A DNA stretch of 64,000 bases from RUG100 sp034927505. Lineage in GTDB: Bacteria > Bacillota > Clostridia > Peptostreptococcales > Anaerovoracaceae. The notes beneath the pieces were generated by a model that did no database searches, was not told the origin of the DNA, and saw nothing but the letters and a program-made list of their open reading frames with translations. This document shows positions 1 through 8,262 of the stretch, one piece after another; position 1 is the stretch's first letter, and the number at the start of each line of letters is the position of its first letter. The stretch is from NCBI GenBank assembly GCA_034927505.1, contig JAYFPY010000004.1:1-64000 (forward strand), in the 5' to 3' direction. The translations under genes and the position numbers were made by a program.

Positions 1-81
1 CACAGAGTGCAGCGCATTCAAATCATTTACAACTGCATCGGAGCAGTAGAAATTCCGAGTAAGCATGAAAAAACGGCATAG
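1..81 (+). CDS. C-terminal tail of a large serine recombinase (partial)
   Basis: An open frame runs from the window edge to TAG at 79-81 and encodes about 26 residues containing RVQRIQIIYNCIGAVEIP. This resembles the extreme C-terminus of DUF4368-type large serine recombinases of Clostridia, which often end in a phrase of the form R-V-x-x-I-x-I-x-Y-N-x-I-G. The catalytic resolvase domain would lie outside the window. If the assignment is right, an integrated mobile element ends here and the chromosome proper begins just downstream. Only a short tail is visible, so the call rests on one motif. Confidence 0.5.
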   Translation, partial: HRVQRIQIIYNCIGAVEIPSKHEKTA

Positions 82-102
82 CCGATATTCACGACTATGC
101 CG
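74..102. terminator. Hairpin at the recombinase stop codon
   Basis: CGGCATAG (74-81) pairs with CTATGCCG (95-102) around a 13-nt loop. On the + strand it is followed by AATTTTC, a weak U-tract. On the minus strand it is followed by six Ts, so it is a better terminator for transcripts arriving from the right. A smaller perfect inverted repeat, AGGGAT/ATCCCT, lies at about 110-126. Confidence 0.45.
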
Positions 103-238
103 AATTTTCAAGGGATTATAAATCCCTAAGACGCACCACCAGACGGCGGGATCCTTTTTTGTGTGTTTAAATGAATGAGAGGATGAGATGTTATGAATAA
201 GAATTATTTATCTTATGGGCTTATATTAGCCCTTTTCC

Positions 239-342
239 CTTAAATCTTTCTTAAATGGTTTGTTACTGTTCTGTCATTTTTTATTTATCTTTGTCCTAAT
301 TCGAAAGAGACCATAGTAGCCCTGTGCAAAATAGTATATAAT
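239..342 (+). promoter_or_regulatory. Putative promoter and 11-bp direct repeats of the response regulator gene
   Basis: CTTAAAT occurs at 239-245 and again at 250-256, an exact 11-bp period. In the 6-N5-6 format it reads TTAAAT-N5-TTAAAT and is followed in phase by GTTACT and GTCATT. This spacing is the usual layout for OmpR/PhoB-family regulators. A perfect TATAAT lies at 337-342, about 50 nt before the start codon, with no good -35 box, as expected for an activator-dependent promoter. The rest of the 82-394 gap shows no gene. Autoregulation is inferred. Confidence 0.4.
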
Positions 343-394
343 GTATCAAGAGCAGACCAATAAAAATAAACCAATAGATATAAAGGAGTCCGCA

Positions 395-1090
395 ATGTCA
401 CAGGATAAAATTATGATCATCGACAATGAAATGGAAATCGTGCAGCTTATAAAAATGTACCTTTCCAGAGAGGGCTATGAAGTTGTATGGACTACGGACA
501 GTACTAAAGCCTGTGAAATAGCAAAGAAAGAAAACCCGGACCTTCTCCTGCTGGATGTGGTGATGCCGGGACAAAACGGTATAGACGTCTGCAGTAAAAT
601 ACGCGAATTCAGCAATGCGCCCATTGTCTTCGTTACCTGCAAAGATGAGGAGATGGATAAGGTGCTGGGCCTGTCCATAGGCAGCGATGATTATATAACA
701 AAACCGTTCAGCCCTGCAGAATTGATTGCCAGAGTCAAGGCTCATCTGCGACGCAAAAATATTTCTAATGCAGGCAGCGAAGATGGCAACCGGAAAGATC
801 TTATCGCTGTCCGCGATCTGAAAATCGACAGGAAATCACATACAGTGACTTTCCGCGGTGATGACATCCATCTTACAGCCACTGAATTCGATCTGCTTTC
901 CATTCTTGCAGAAGAACCAAACAGAGTTTTTACCGCTAGACAGCTGTTCAATTCTCTTTGGAAATCCGATGGAGAAGAGGATGACGTCAGGACCATCATG
1001 GTCCATATCAGCAACATACGAAAAAAGCTTGATACATCTTCTGATGAGTATATCAAAACCGTACGAGGCGTAGGTTACAAACTTTCGTAA
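395..1090 (+). CDS. OmpR/PhoB-family response regulator
   Basis: This is a two-component response regulator of 231 residues. The receiver domain (about 1-120) has the acidic pair near D10, phosphoacceptor D54 in LLLDVVMPG, the switch Thr at 81 and K103 in ITKPF. A winged-helix DNA-binding domain follows (about 135-231), ending in VRGVGYKLS as in PhoB/OmpR proteins. The start at 395 is chosen because AAAGGAG lies just upstream; an in-frame ATG at 341 has no ribosome site and overlaps the -10 box. It converges on the AEP operon and lies near pst-phoU, so a PhoP-like role in phosphorus control is plausible. The kinase encoded at 8263-10017 is a candidate partner. Both links are inferences. Confidence 0.9.
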   Translation: MSQDKIMIIDNEMEIVQLIKMYLSREGYEVVWTTDSTKACEIAKKENPDLLLLDVVMPGQNGIDVCSKIREFSNAPIVFVTCKDEEMDKVLGLSIGSDDYITKPFSPAELIARVKAHLRRKNISNAGSEDGNRKDLIAVRDLKIDRKSHTVTFRGDDIHLTATEFDLLSILAEEPNRVFTARQLFNSLWKSDGEEDDVRTIMVHISNIRKKLDTSSDEYIKTVRGVGYKLS

Positions 1091-1136
1091 ATGCACTATA
1101 GAATAACTGCGGGACATCTGCCTGCATTTTATAAAA

Positions 1137-1160
1137 AGAGCGGCGTCGTTTCGCCGCTCT
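1137..1160. terminator. Bidirectional terminator between response regulator and AEP operon
   Basis: AGAGCGGCG (1137-1145) pairs perfectly with CGCCGCTCT (1152-1160) around a 6-nt loop. On the minus strand the stem is followed by TTTTTAT, giving a classic rho-independent terminator for the operon ending at 1164. It also lies 46 nt after the response regulator stop. Confidence 0.8.
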
Positions 1161-1163
1161 TCC

Positions 1164-2516
1164 TCACGAGTATTTGTCTATTGCCTTACATACTGTATTC
1201 ATCGCACATGCGATCTCTGTCTCGTTTATTATCAAAGGAGGAGACAGTGTAAGGACATTCCCCTGTGAAACTTTAAAGCTCAGTCCTTTGGATAAACACT
1301 CGTACAGTATTTTTTCCGCCGTATCTTCGGCTTTCTCTTTTGTTTTCCTGTCCTTCACAAGTTCAATTCCCAGCAATGCGCCTATTATCCTCACATCTCC
1401 GATCAACTCATATCTTTCTTTCATCTGCAGCGCTTTTTCTTTCATTATGCTATGGATCTTTTTTACATGTTTCAGCAGCTTTTCACTCTCAAAATACTCC
1501 AGCATAGCCATACCTACCGCTGCACCGAGAGGGCTCTTCTCGTGGGTATAATGCCCCAGGGAAGTATCAAGGCACACATCATATTTTTTATTTGCTATCA
1601 CAGCAGACATAGGAAAAAGGCTGCCTCCCAGTCCCTTTCCGATGGTCAGTATGTCCGGCTCTATATCATAATTTTCAAAAGCAAACATTTTGCCTGTCCG
1701 TCCAAAAGCCGTAGGTATCTCGTCGAATATCAGCGCAATATCGTACCTGTCGCATATCCGGCGAAGCCTTCTATAATATTCTTTTGGCGGTATCTGAACA
1801 TCAGTACACCTGATCGGCTCCATTATCACCGCCCCTATGTCTCCTTCGCATCTGCATACATATTCGATATATTCCAGACATTTCAGCCCGCAGTTTTTAC
1901 ATTCTCCAAAAGTGCATCTGTAGGAATTATACGGCATTACATGTTCGCATCCGGGCAACAGAGGCCCGATACCATTTCTAAAATGAGCTTCTCCGCCTAT
2001 GGATATCGTCCCCAGATTTGCACCATGAAATGAATCCCAAAGCGATATCGTCTTCCACTTTCCCGTAGCCTTTCTTACCATCTTTAGCGCCACTTCATTA
2101 CTGGCAGCGCCGCTGGGTGTAAACAGGACTTTATAGTCATCGGACGGCATCAATTCCACTAATTTTTTTGCCAATTCGGTAGCCTTTCGATTGGAATACC
2201 TTCTGGGCGAAAAAGACAATTCATCCAACTGGTCTTTCAGAGCCTTTACCAGCACCGGGTGGTTGTACCCCATTTGATGAACGCTGTTCCCATGAAAATC
2301 CATTATCATCCTGCCGTCTTCATCGATTATGTATATACCGTCTGCTTTGCTTATGGGATCGAGGCAGGGCGTAGACAATGCCTGCTTTATGAAGTATTTT
2401 TCATCTTCCTTCAACAGCTCTCCGGCGTTGACAGACAGATTCATCTGCTGCCATGCCGCTCTCTCCTTTGACATATTCACATCGCCTTCAGTCCGGTAGA
2501 CATTTTTGTCTGTCAT
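1164..2516 (-). CDS. pbfA: Class III PLP enzyme, probable (R)-1-hydroxy-2-aminoethylphosphonate ammonia-lyase (PbfA-like)
   Basis: A 450-residue class III (fold type I) PLP-dependent enzyme. The PLP Lys is K294 in ILTIGKGLGG, the ring-binding Asp is D265 in LIFDEIPTAFGRTG, and SGAASNE (about 135-141) is the phosphate cup. Family members beside phnW and phnX have been shown to act as PbfA, converting hydroxylated AEP to phosphonoacetaldehyde and ammonia. The position just downstream of phnW fits that role, but a class III AEP transaminase is the alternative. An unusual Cys set (C201, C206, C209, C213, then CRC near 221-223) could bind a metal. The start at 2516 has GGAGGA upstream; the inner Met15 has none. 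It is the last gene of the operon. Confidence 0.75.
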   Translation of the reverse strand: MTDKNVYRTEGDVNMSKERAAWQQMNLSVNAGELLKEDEKYFIKQALSTPCLDPISKADGIYIIDEDGRMIMDFHGNSVHQMGYNHPVLVKALKDQLDELSFSPRRYSNRKATELAKKLVELMPSDDYKVLFTPSGAASNEVALKMVRKATGKWKTISLWDSFHGANLGTISIGGEAHFRNGIGPLLPGCEHVMPYNSYRCTFGECKNCGLKCLEYIEYVCRCEGDIGAVIMEPIRCTDVQIPPKEYYRRLRRICDRYDIALIFDEIPTAFGRTGKMFAFENYDIEPDILTIGKGLGGSLFPMSAVIANKKYDVCLDTSLGHYTHEKSPLGAAVGMAMLEYFESEKLLKHVKKIHSIMKEKALQMKERYELIGDVRIIGALLGIELVKDRKTKEKAEDTAEKILYECLSKGLSFKVSQGNVLTLSPPLIINETEIACAMNTVCKAIDKYS

Positions 2517-2555
2517 AATTGTTCCTCCTCTGTCTCAAGCTTCTTTAAACCAGAA

Positions 2556-2595
2556 CTGCTGCACAGCCAGGATATGTCATCCTGTCATGCAGCAG
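2556..2595 (-). other. Intercistronic hairpin between phnW and pbfA
   Basis: CTGCTGCA (2556-2563) pairs with TGCAGCAG (2588-2595), and inside it CAGGAT (2568-2573) pairs with ATCCTG (2579-2584). This is a long, nearly continuous stem in the 110-nt gap. There is no U-tract, so it is more likely an RNA stability or processing element than a terminator. Confidence 0.5.
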
Positions 2596-2626
2596 CCCCT
2601 TTCCATTTTTCAGTATTTTATTCTAA

Positions 2627-3763
2627 CTACTTGTATGTGCATGGGATCTTGATTCCGAACTGCTTCATGCCTTCCTCGAGACAAGCGAAGAAATCATCCA
2701 CATCTTTCGGAACGATCGTTCCCAGGCAGCACAGCCTGAATGTTGGAAGGTCTGAAACCTTTCCGGGATATATGGTGAATCCCCTCTCAAAGCAATAGTC
2801 GTGTACCTTCTTGAATTCAAAGTTTGGATCATCGGGATACAGCACTGACACTACCAGCTTCGACTGCATCTCCCTAGGGATGATGGTTTTGAATCCCAGC
2901 CTGTCGAGGCCCTTGTATATGGCTTCCCAAAGGGACTGATGCCTTGCCCATTTAGCCTGCTCTCCGACTTCCCAGTATTCCTTTATTGCCTGTCTGGTCG
3001 CATACACTGTCTGTACCGGAGGTGTAAAATGCATCTCACCTTTCTCTTTGATAAAGTGATACTGCATGTACAGATTCGTATAGTACGATCTGGTCGGGAA
3101 GTTTTTGGATTCCTCGATTTTTTTAGTGTTTCCTATTACGTAGGACAGCCCTGTCATGGACATGAGTCCCTTCTGTGCTGAAGCCATTATAAAGTCCAGA
3201 TTATCTTTGTCCATATCGATAGGGATCATGGCATAAGTCGATGTAGTATCTACTACCATAGTACAGTTGTATTTATGCGCTACCGCACCGATCTCCCTGA
3301 TCGGATTCAATATACCTGTGCCGGTTTCATGGTGACAGCAGTATACTACTGCTATGTCTTTGTCAGCTTTGATAGCTTCTTCTACCTTTGAAGGATCTGC
3401 GGGTTCTGTTATCGACAGCTTTAGATTCACATGATCCATATGATAATACTCTGCTACTTCCGCACCTCTTCCGGAGTAAGCTCCGTTGTTTACAACGAGG
3501 ATCTTCTTTCCTTCCGGTACCAGCGAACTCACTGTTGAATCAATATTAATGGTCCCTGATCCGGTAAACAGAACAGCTGTGAACTTATCTAAATCGCCAT
3601 GCACGATCTTTACAAGGTCCTTGCCCATCTGCTTCATTATATCGCCGAACTCTTTTTCTCTTGGACAAATGTCCGGTACTACCTGTGCATATTTTACTGT
3701 ATCTGTTGTTGTTGCCGGTCCCGGATTCAACAATACATTTCTTTTTACCTTTGGATATTCCAT
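2627..3763 (-). CDS. phnW: 2-aminoethylphosphonate-pyruvate transaminase (PhnW)
   Basis: A 378-residue class V aminotransferase that moves the amino group of 2-aminoethylphosphonate to pyruvate, giving phosphonoacetaldehyde and alanine. It starts with the family hallmark LLNPGPATTTDTV. GSGTINIDS (about 68-76) contacts the cofactor phosphate, D172 (VVDTTST) contacts the ring, and K198 in SAQKGLMS is the Schiff-base Lys. Its length is typical of PhnW. The product feeds PhnX, encoded upstream. The ribosome site is GAGGAG before 3763. The substrate is inferred from the family and from co-location with PhnX. Confidence 0.9.
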   Translation of the reverse strand: MEYPKVKRNVLLNPGPATTTDTVKYAQVVPDICPREKEFGDIMKQMGKDLVKIVHGDLDKFTAVLFTGSGTINIDSTVSSLVPEGKKILVVNNGAYSGRGAEVAEYYHMDHVNLKLSITEPADPSKVEEAIKADKDIAVVYCCHHETGTGILNPIREIGAVAHKYNCTMVVDTTSTYAMIPIDMDKDNLDFIMASAQKGLMSMTGLSYVIGNTKKIEESKNFPTRSYYTNLYMQYHFIKEKGEMHFTPPVQTVYATRQAIKEYWEVGEQAKWARHQSLWEAIYKGLDRLGFKTIIPREMQSKLVVSVLYPDDPNFEFKKVHDYCFERGFTIYPGKVSDLPTFRLCCLGTIVPKDVDDFFACLEEGMKQFGIKIPCTYK

Positions 3764-3798
3764 TTTGACTCCTCCTCTTTAAATTTGTAATAATTGTT

Positions 3799-5115
3799 TC
3801 ACCGTTTTGCTTTATTCTTATTCAATCCCGATCCTGCTATTATCGCAGCGATCACTATAATGACGCATACGCCGATTATGCATGAGAACACCAGTGTCCA
3901 GTTGCCGCCTTTGAGTGCAAATCCAAAGAATATGGCCTGCACCGATGCGCCTATATATGCAAATGCATCCAGAATGCCGGCTGCTGTGCCGGAGAATACT
4001 CGACCGCCTACATCAGTTGCATATGCCCATACGATACCGTTTATTGCATAGATGAAGAACCCTGCAAAGAACAGCAGCAGACTGGAAGCGACCCCCGGTC
4101 CGATGCCCATAAAGCCAAATACTGTCGCACCTGCTACCGCAGCACATATTATTACTGCAGGCAGTCTGTTGTTCGGACAGAATTTATCTGTCAGCCACGG
4201 AATTATAAATGTTCCAAGAGCCATGCCCAAAGGAAGATATATAGTTCCCATAGCACCTTCTTTTACATCCAGTCCAAAATTTTCAGTATAGTATGTAGGT
4301 ATCCATGTCAGGAGTCCGTATCTTGCAATACTGGACCCGGCTATTATTATCAGCCACAGATCGAATCTCCACATTTTGAACAGATGGATATACGGATATA
4401 GTTTTCCTTTCTCTTCCAGCAGCTTTCTTTTCTCATCCTCATCGGCTGCACGTTCGCTGTCTTCTTCCTTATAATCCGGAAGTCCTACCTTCTTTGGCTT
4501 ATCTTTTACAACAAATATATATATTATTGCTATTATGATCAGAGGGATCACCGGCAGTATGAATCCGGCTTTCCATCCCCAACCCGGTAAAATAATAAAT
4601 GCTATGGTTACTGCAACTGCCGCTGCTGCCTGTCCAAATCCGGAAAATGCATTCGCGAATCCTGTTGCAAATCCTCTTTTGTTTGCCGGCCACCACTGAG
4701 ACAGCAGTGACATCCCCGGCGACCAGAGCATCGACTGAAAATATCCGTTGAGACCCCACAGTACGCAGAGCATCACCAACGAGGTCTGGAATCCTATCAG
4801 GATATTGGCCGCTGCTGATAATATCGCGCCCACAAATATGAATTTGTTGACTCCGAATATTTCTCCCAGACGCCCATTGAACAGATGTCCCATGCCGTAT
4901 GTCCAAAACAGTATCGCCGACAGAATACCAAGATCTCCGGTATCCCAGCTGGTCTCTTTCAGCATTGCCGGCATAGTGTAACTAAGATTCAGTCGCCCGC
5001 AATACAGGAAGCAGTACAGGATGGAGAATCCCAGCAATACTACCCACGCATTTTTCGTGAATTTTTTCATTTGATCGGGCGTGAATCCCAATCCGTTTTT
5101 CTTTTGAGCTTCCAT
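3799..5115 (-). CDS. OPA-family (MFS) organophosphate/phosphonate transporter
   Basis: A 438-residue MFS protein with about 12 hydrophobic segments. The N-terminal region has FLYCGRLNLSYTMP and GMGHLFNGRLGE, the layout of the organophosphate:phosphate antiporter group (UhpT/GlpT/PgtP). A charged central loop (about 205-240, rich in E and K) separates the two halves. It lies between phnX and phnW, so AEP or a related phosphonate is the likely cargo, perhaps in exchange for phosphate; this is inferred. GGAGGACACTAT precedes the ATG. It is paralogous to the transporter at 10098-11378. Confidence 0.82.
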   Translation of the reverse strand: MEAQKKNGLGFTPDQMKKFTKNAWVVLLGFSILYCFLYCGRLNLSYTMPAMLKETSWDTGDLGILSAILFWTYGMGHLFNGRLGEIFGVNKFIFVGAILSAAANILIGFQTSLVMLCVLWGLNGYFQSMLWSPGMSLLSQWWPANKRGFATGFANAFSGFGQAAAAVAVTIAFIILPGWGWKAGFILPVIPLIIIAIIYIFVVKDKPKKVGLPDYKEEDSERAADEDEKRKLLEEKGKLYPYIHLFKMWRFDLWLIIIAGSSIARYGLLTWIPTYYTENFGLDVKEGAMGTIYLPLGMALGTFIIPWLTDKFCPNNRLPAVIICAAVAGATVFGFMGIGPGVASSLLLFFAGFFIYAINGIVWAYATDVGGRVFSGTAAGILDAFAYIGASVQAIFFGFALKGGNWTLVFSCIIGVCVIIVIAAIIAGSGLNKNKAKR

Positions 5116-5141
5116 ATAGTGTCCTCCTCTCCGATTTTACA

Positions 5142-5186
5142 AAATGGGGTGCCCTGCTCTGACAAAGCTTGCTTGACACCCCATTT
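5142..5186 (-). other. Intercistronic hairpin downstream of phnX
   Basis: AAATGGGGTG (5142-5151) pairs perfectly with CACCCCATTT (5177-5186) around a 25-nt loop that contains AAGCTT. On the minus strand the stem ends in ATTTTGT, so it could be a partial terminator that lowers expression of the transporter relative to phnX. Confidence 0.5.
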
Positions 5187-5212
5187 GATTTTTAATGATA
5201 ATAATTCTGCTG

Positions 5213-6058
5213 TTAAATAGTCTCTATGATCCCCTGTCCAGGTCTTTCTCCTCTTCTCAGTCTCGGCTCGATCTGTCCGAAAATTATTTCCGGTACATAT
5301 GATACATCCGGTACCAGGAAGTCAGGTTTTGATGATGCCAGTTTGTCATAATCATTCGAGCCTGATGCATACAGTCCGATAGTCCATGCACCTGCGTTGT
5401 TTCCGCATATCATTCCCGCTGCGGTATCATCGATTTTTACCACAGATTCACAAGGAATAGGTTTCTTTGTGATTTCATATGCCTGCTGCATGCAGTCATA
5501 TACCATGAACGGCGTCGGTCTGCCCGGAACTTTTTCAGAGTTGGTAACAACATCGAATTTCATTCCGAATTTATCTTCCAGCACTTTGTTCAGTGCAAGA
5601 GAGTCTTCCTGATAATATCCTGTATCGCATCCTACCAGGATACCTGCTGCATGAAGTTTGTCGATACATTCAGGAGCACCTGTGATTGGCTGTGCCAAAT
5701 CTTCATCTATGATGTACTTTGACATCAAAGGTCTGAATGTTGCCAGGACCTTGTCAAAATCATCTTCAGTCCAAGGTGCGCCGTTCTTTTCTTCCCACTG
5801 AGCTGCTACTTCAGGATCATTCAGCAGCATTCTCAAATGAGTCGGTTTGAAATTGCCCATTGGCTTTCTTATAGTAGCCCAGTCACATTCCACTCCAAAA
5901 GCTTTCAATGCTTCATAAAACGGAATTACCGGCGCCTTGCATCCTCTCAAGTCATCCAGCGGCCATCTGTCTCTGTGATCCCCGGGGCCATCACAGAATG
6001 TTCCTGCTGTATCAAGAACAGCCAATTCGATTTTTCCTGTGTAACGTCTGTTGTACAT
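5213..6058 (-). CDS. phnX: Phosphonoacetaldehyde hydrolase (phosphonatase)
   Basis: A 281-residue HAD-superfamily enzyme that cleaves the C-P bond of phosphonoacetaldehyde to acetaldehyde and phosphate. Nucleophile D16 lies in AVLDTAGTFCDG. K71 in RKPMGNFKPTH aligns with the Schiff-base Lys53 of the Bacillus cereus enzyme, which separates true phosphonatases from other HADs. CDTGYYQED supplies motif II, and KIDDTAAGM with NNAGAWTIGL the acidic Mg2+ site. There is an insertion of about 18 residues (GPGDHRDRWPLDD region) between the nucleophile and the cap compared with B. cereus. AAGGAGGACGAAACT precedes the ATG. Confidence 0.88.
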   Translation of the reverse strand: MYNRRYTGKIELAVLDTAGTFCDGPGDHRDRWPLDDLRGCKAPVIPFYEALKAFGVECDWATIRKPMGNFKPTHLRMLLNDPEVAAQWEEKNGAPWTEDDFDKVLATFRPLMSKYIIDEDLAQPITGAPECIDKLHAAGILVGCDTGYYQEDSLALNKVLEDKFGMKFDVVTNSEKVPGRPTPFMVYDCMQQAYEITKKPIPCESVVKIDDTAAGMICGNNAGAWTIGLYASGSNDYDKLASSKPDFLVPDVSYVPEIIFGQIEPRLRRGERPGQGIIETI

Positions 6059-6167
6059 AGTTTCGTCCTCCTTAAAATTTGCGTGAGTTATTATTTACTA
6101 AATCTTCTAATATCTTAACTATACCTGCTGACTTTAAAGCATCCCTCAACGTTCCCTTCAGATTGGA

Positions 6168-6196
6168 ACAAGATTAGTTAAAGATAAGCTAAAGAT
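6168..6196 (-). promoter_or_regulatory. 11-bp-period direct repeats upstream of phnX
   Basis: TAAAGAT occurs at 6179-6185 and 6190-6196, exactly 11 bp apart, with a weaker third copy ACAAGAT at 6168-6174. On the coding strand of phnX they read ATCTTTA. They sit 110-140 nt upstream of the phnX start, within the 168-nt gap after the hydantoinase-like gene. The spacing suits an OmpR/PhoB-type regulator. Confidence 0.4.
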
Positions 6197-6226
6197 GATT
6201 TCCTCCATAAAAAAATCGGCTCCGCT

Positions 6227-8176
6227 TTATGCGTTGCCGATTTTTCCAACCCCTGTTATTATTATCTCCGTACCTGTGTACCGCTTTTCTCCTTCACCGG
6301 TTTCATGCCACATATCTTCATGTGATTCAACTATTTTCCACCGGGTACACCCTGCATCCGACAATCGGTGTTCAACATGCTGCCTTCCCAGATGTACTGC
6401 ATAAAACATAGCTTCCTCTTTGGTCCTGTAACTGATCCTTTCTTCCGGCAGGTTCAGTGAAAACCCTTCGCCGTCCACACGCACCGCCGCTTCTGCAACT
6501 GCGGTGATCTTTCCGGATGCAGCTCCTGCCGCATTTGCGACCTCCGCATTTTCCGGCACCACTATGTCTCCGTCCAATAGTCTGCCGAGTTTTGTCAGCC
6601 ATGCTCCCGCAGGCGCGCCGATGGCTATGATCGGATTTTTCAGTTCCAGTTTAGGCCTGAGAAGAACGCTGCTTTCATATCCGAAGGCCTTGCGCAAAAT
6701 GTATTTTGCTTCCCGGCTCCTATCCAGTGAAAGCTCCTCGCCGTCAAAATCCGCAATGCTCTGTACACAGTCCATTGCCATATTTTCGACTATGACATCT
6801 TCCGCTTTCTTTATGAATTTCCCAATAGGAATGCCTATCCTTTTTGCCAGTATTTCTGCAGTCCTTACCGCTGCATCTGTATCATGATCTGTGAACTCGC
6901 CTGTAATATGCAGAATATCTGTGGGAGTAAATCCTATCCGCTGCACCACGCCGCGTCCTGCCGGGCCGGACATATCCAGATCTTCCGGCGGGATCGACAG
7001 CGCCCTGCCTATCTCCGAAAAACTGCGCGGGCCGTCTTTTAATTCGCCAATGACTTTTTCTTCTGTCTCTGTCAAAGGCTGACCATCCTCTTTTACATAC
7101 AGCAGAGCTTCCGCTTCGTGAGGCGGATATTCCTTGATCTCGCCTCTTCTTCTGAAACTCTTCATCTGATATTTCAATCCCGGGTATTCCGTCTCCGCAA
7201 GGGATATGGGTATGACTTTTTCAGGCCCGACTATGATATTCCCCCTTCTGTCAAGGCAGATACGACTGTCTCCTCCAAGACCGAAAGTGGATATCTCTAC
7301 AGCCTTTACCCTGGTAAACCAGCCGCCTACCTTTGCCCCTTCACTTTTTATTTTTACCTTTCCCTCTTGCGCATGAGCCGCATCCAACGTGGTGCCTCCC
7401 ATATCAACTACCATGCCATTGCTGATCCCGGTCAGATACATCCCGCCGGTCACACTGGCCGCCGGTCCCGACAGGAGAGTTTCTATAGGCCTCTCTTCCG
7501 CATCTTCCGATGTCATCAGGGTCCCATCTCCTCTGACCACCATCAAAGGCGCATCGATCCCTTTCTGCGCCGCCATTTTTTTCGTACCTTCCAGCAGATC
7601 TTTTATTACCGGTATCAATCCGGCATTCAATACTGCAGTAACGCATCTGTGGCTGAAACCCAGCGCTGATGTAAGCTCGTGTCCGCACACAGCAGGCAGC
7701 CCCAGTTCTTTTTTTACTATTTCTTTGATCAGTTTTTCCTGCCTTGGATTTCTGACGCCCGCATATCCTGATATGGCAACGGCATCGACTTTCCCTTTTA
7801 TTGTCCGGAGCCGGTCGATTATTTCTTTTTCATCGATCTTTTCTAATTCATGTCCCATTATGTCGTATTGTCCCGAGACCCTGATCGCATATTCCGCGGG
7901 TGTTTCCCCCGGCTCATCTCCCATGTACAGCAGAGCTGCTCTGCCTCCCCTGCCTTCCACAGTAGCATTAGTAGCAAGTGTAGTCGATATGGATATCAGG
8001 CTGATTTTTTCCGGTTCGCTGAAATCCAGTTTTTCTATACATCGTTCCATTCCTGCAGACAGATCTTCCCTCGTAGTCAACGCCTTTGCCTTGCATACTA
8101 TTGTATCCGTTTTCGTATCTATTATTACGCCGTCGGTATATGTTCCTCCGGTGTCCATTCCTAAAATAAAAGACAT
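6227..8176 (-). CDS. Hydantoinase/oxoprolinase-family protein (HyuA-like)
   Basis: A 649-residue protein of the hydantoinase A/oxoprolinase group (acetate-kinase/Hsp70-like fold). The N-terminal Hydant_A_N part begins GMDTGGTYTDGVIID, the phosphate-1 loop, with STTLATNATVEG near 65-76. The central Hydantoinase_A domain has VVDMGGTTLDAA (about 258-269) and the adenosine motif VRGDGTLM. Family members use ATP to open cyclic amides or activate carbonyl carbons. No HyuB partner is visible, although the two usually occur together. It is the first gene of the AEP operon, so it may process an AEP derivative, but its substrate cannot be read from sequence. AGGAGG precedes the ATG. Confidence 0.8.
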   Translation of the reverse strand: MSFILGMDTGGTYTDGVIIDTKTDTIVCKAKALTTREDLSAGMERCIEKLDFSEPEKISLISISTTLATNATVEGRGGRAALLYMGDEPGETPAEYAIRVSGQYDIMGHELEKIDEKEIIDRLRTIKGKVDAVAISGYAGVRNPRQEKLIKEIVKKELGLPAVCGHELTSALGFSHRCVTAVLNAGLIPVIKDLLEGTKKMAAQKGIDAPLMVVRGDGTLMTSEDAEERPIETLLSGPAASVTGGMYLTGISNGMVVDMGGTTLDAAHAQEGKVKIKSEGAKVGGWFTRVKAVEISTFGLGGDSRICLDRRGNIIVGPEKVIPISLAETEYPGLKYQMKSFRRRGEIKEYPPHEAEALLYVKEDGQPLTETEEKVIGELKDGPRSFSEIGRALSIPPEDLDMSGPAGRGVVQRIGFTPTDILHITGEFTDHDTDAAVRTAEILAKRIGIPIGKFIKKAEDVIVENMAMDCVQSIADFDGEELSLDRSREAKYILRKAFGYESSVLLRPKLELKNPIIAIGAPAGAWLTKLGRLLDGDIVVPENAEVANAAGAASGKITAVAEAAVRVDGEGFSLNLPEERISYRTKEEAMFYAVHLGRQHVEHRLSDAGCTRWKIVESHEDMWHETGEGEKRYTGTEIIITGVGKIGNA

Positions 8177-8241
8177 AACAAGCCTCCTCGCTTCAAGTAA
8201 AGAGTAAACTTCTTATATCTTCAATGCAATATTATTCATAA

Positions 8242-8259
8242 ATCTTTAAAAAATCTTTA
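8242..8259 (-). promoter_or_regulatory. 11-bp-period direct repeats upstream of the HyuA-like gene
   Basis: ATCTTTA occurs at 8242-8248 and 8253-8259, an exact 11-bp period, in the 86-nt gap between the sensor kinase stop and the HyuA-like start. On the coding strand this reads TTAAAG-N5-TTAAAG, matching the 6-N5-6 layout seen before the response regulator gene. It is a candidate binding site. Confidence 0.4.
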
Positions 8260-8262
8260 AGA

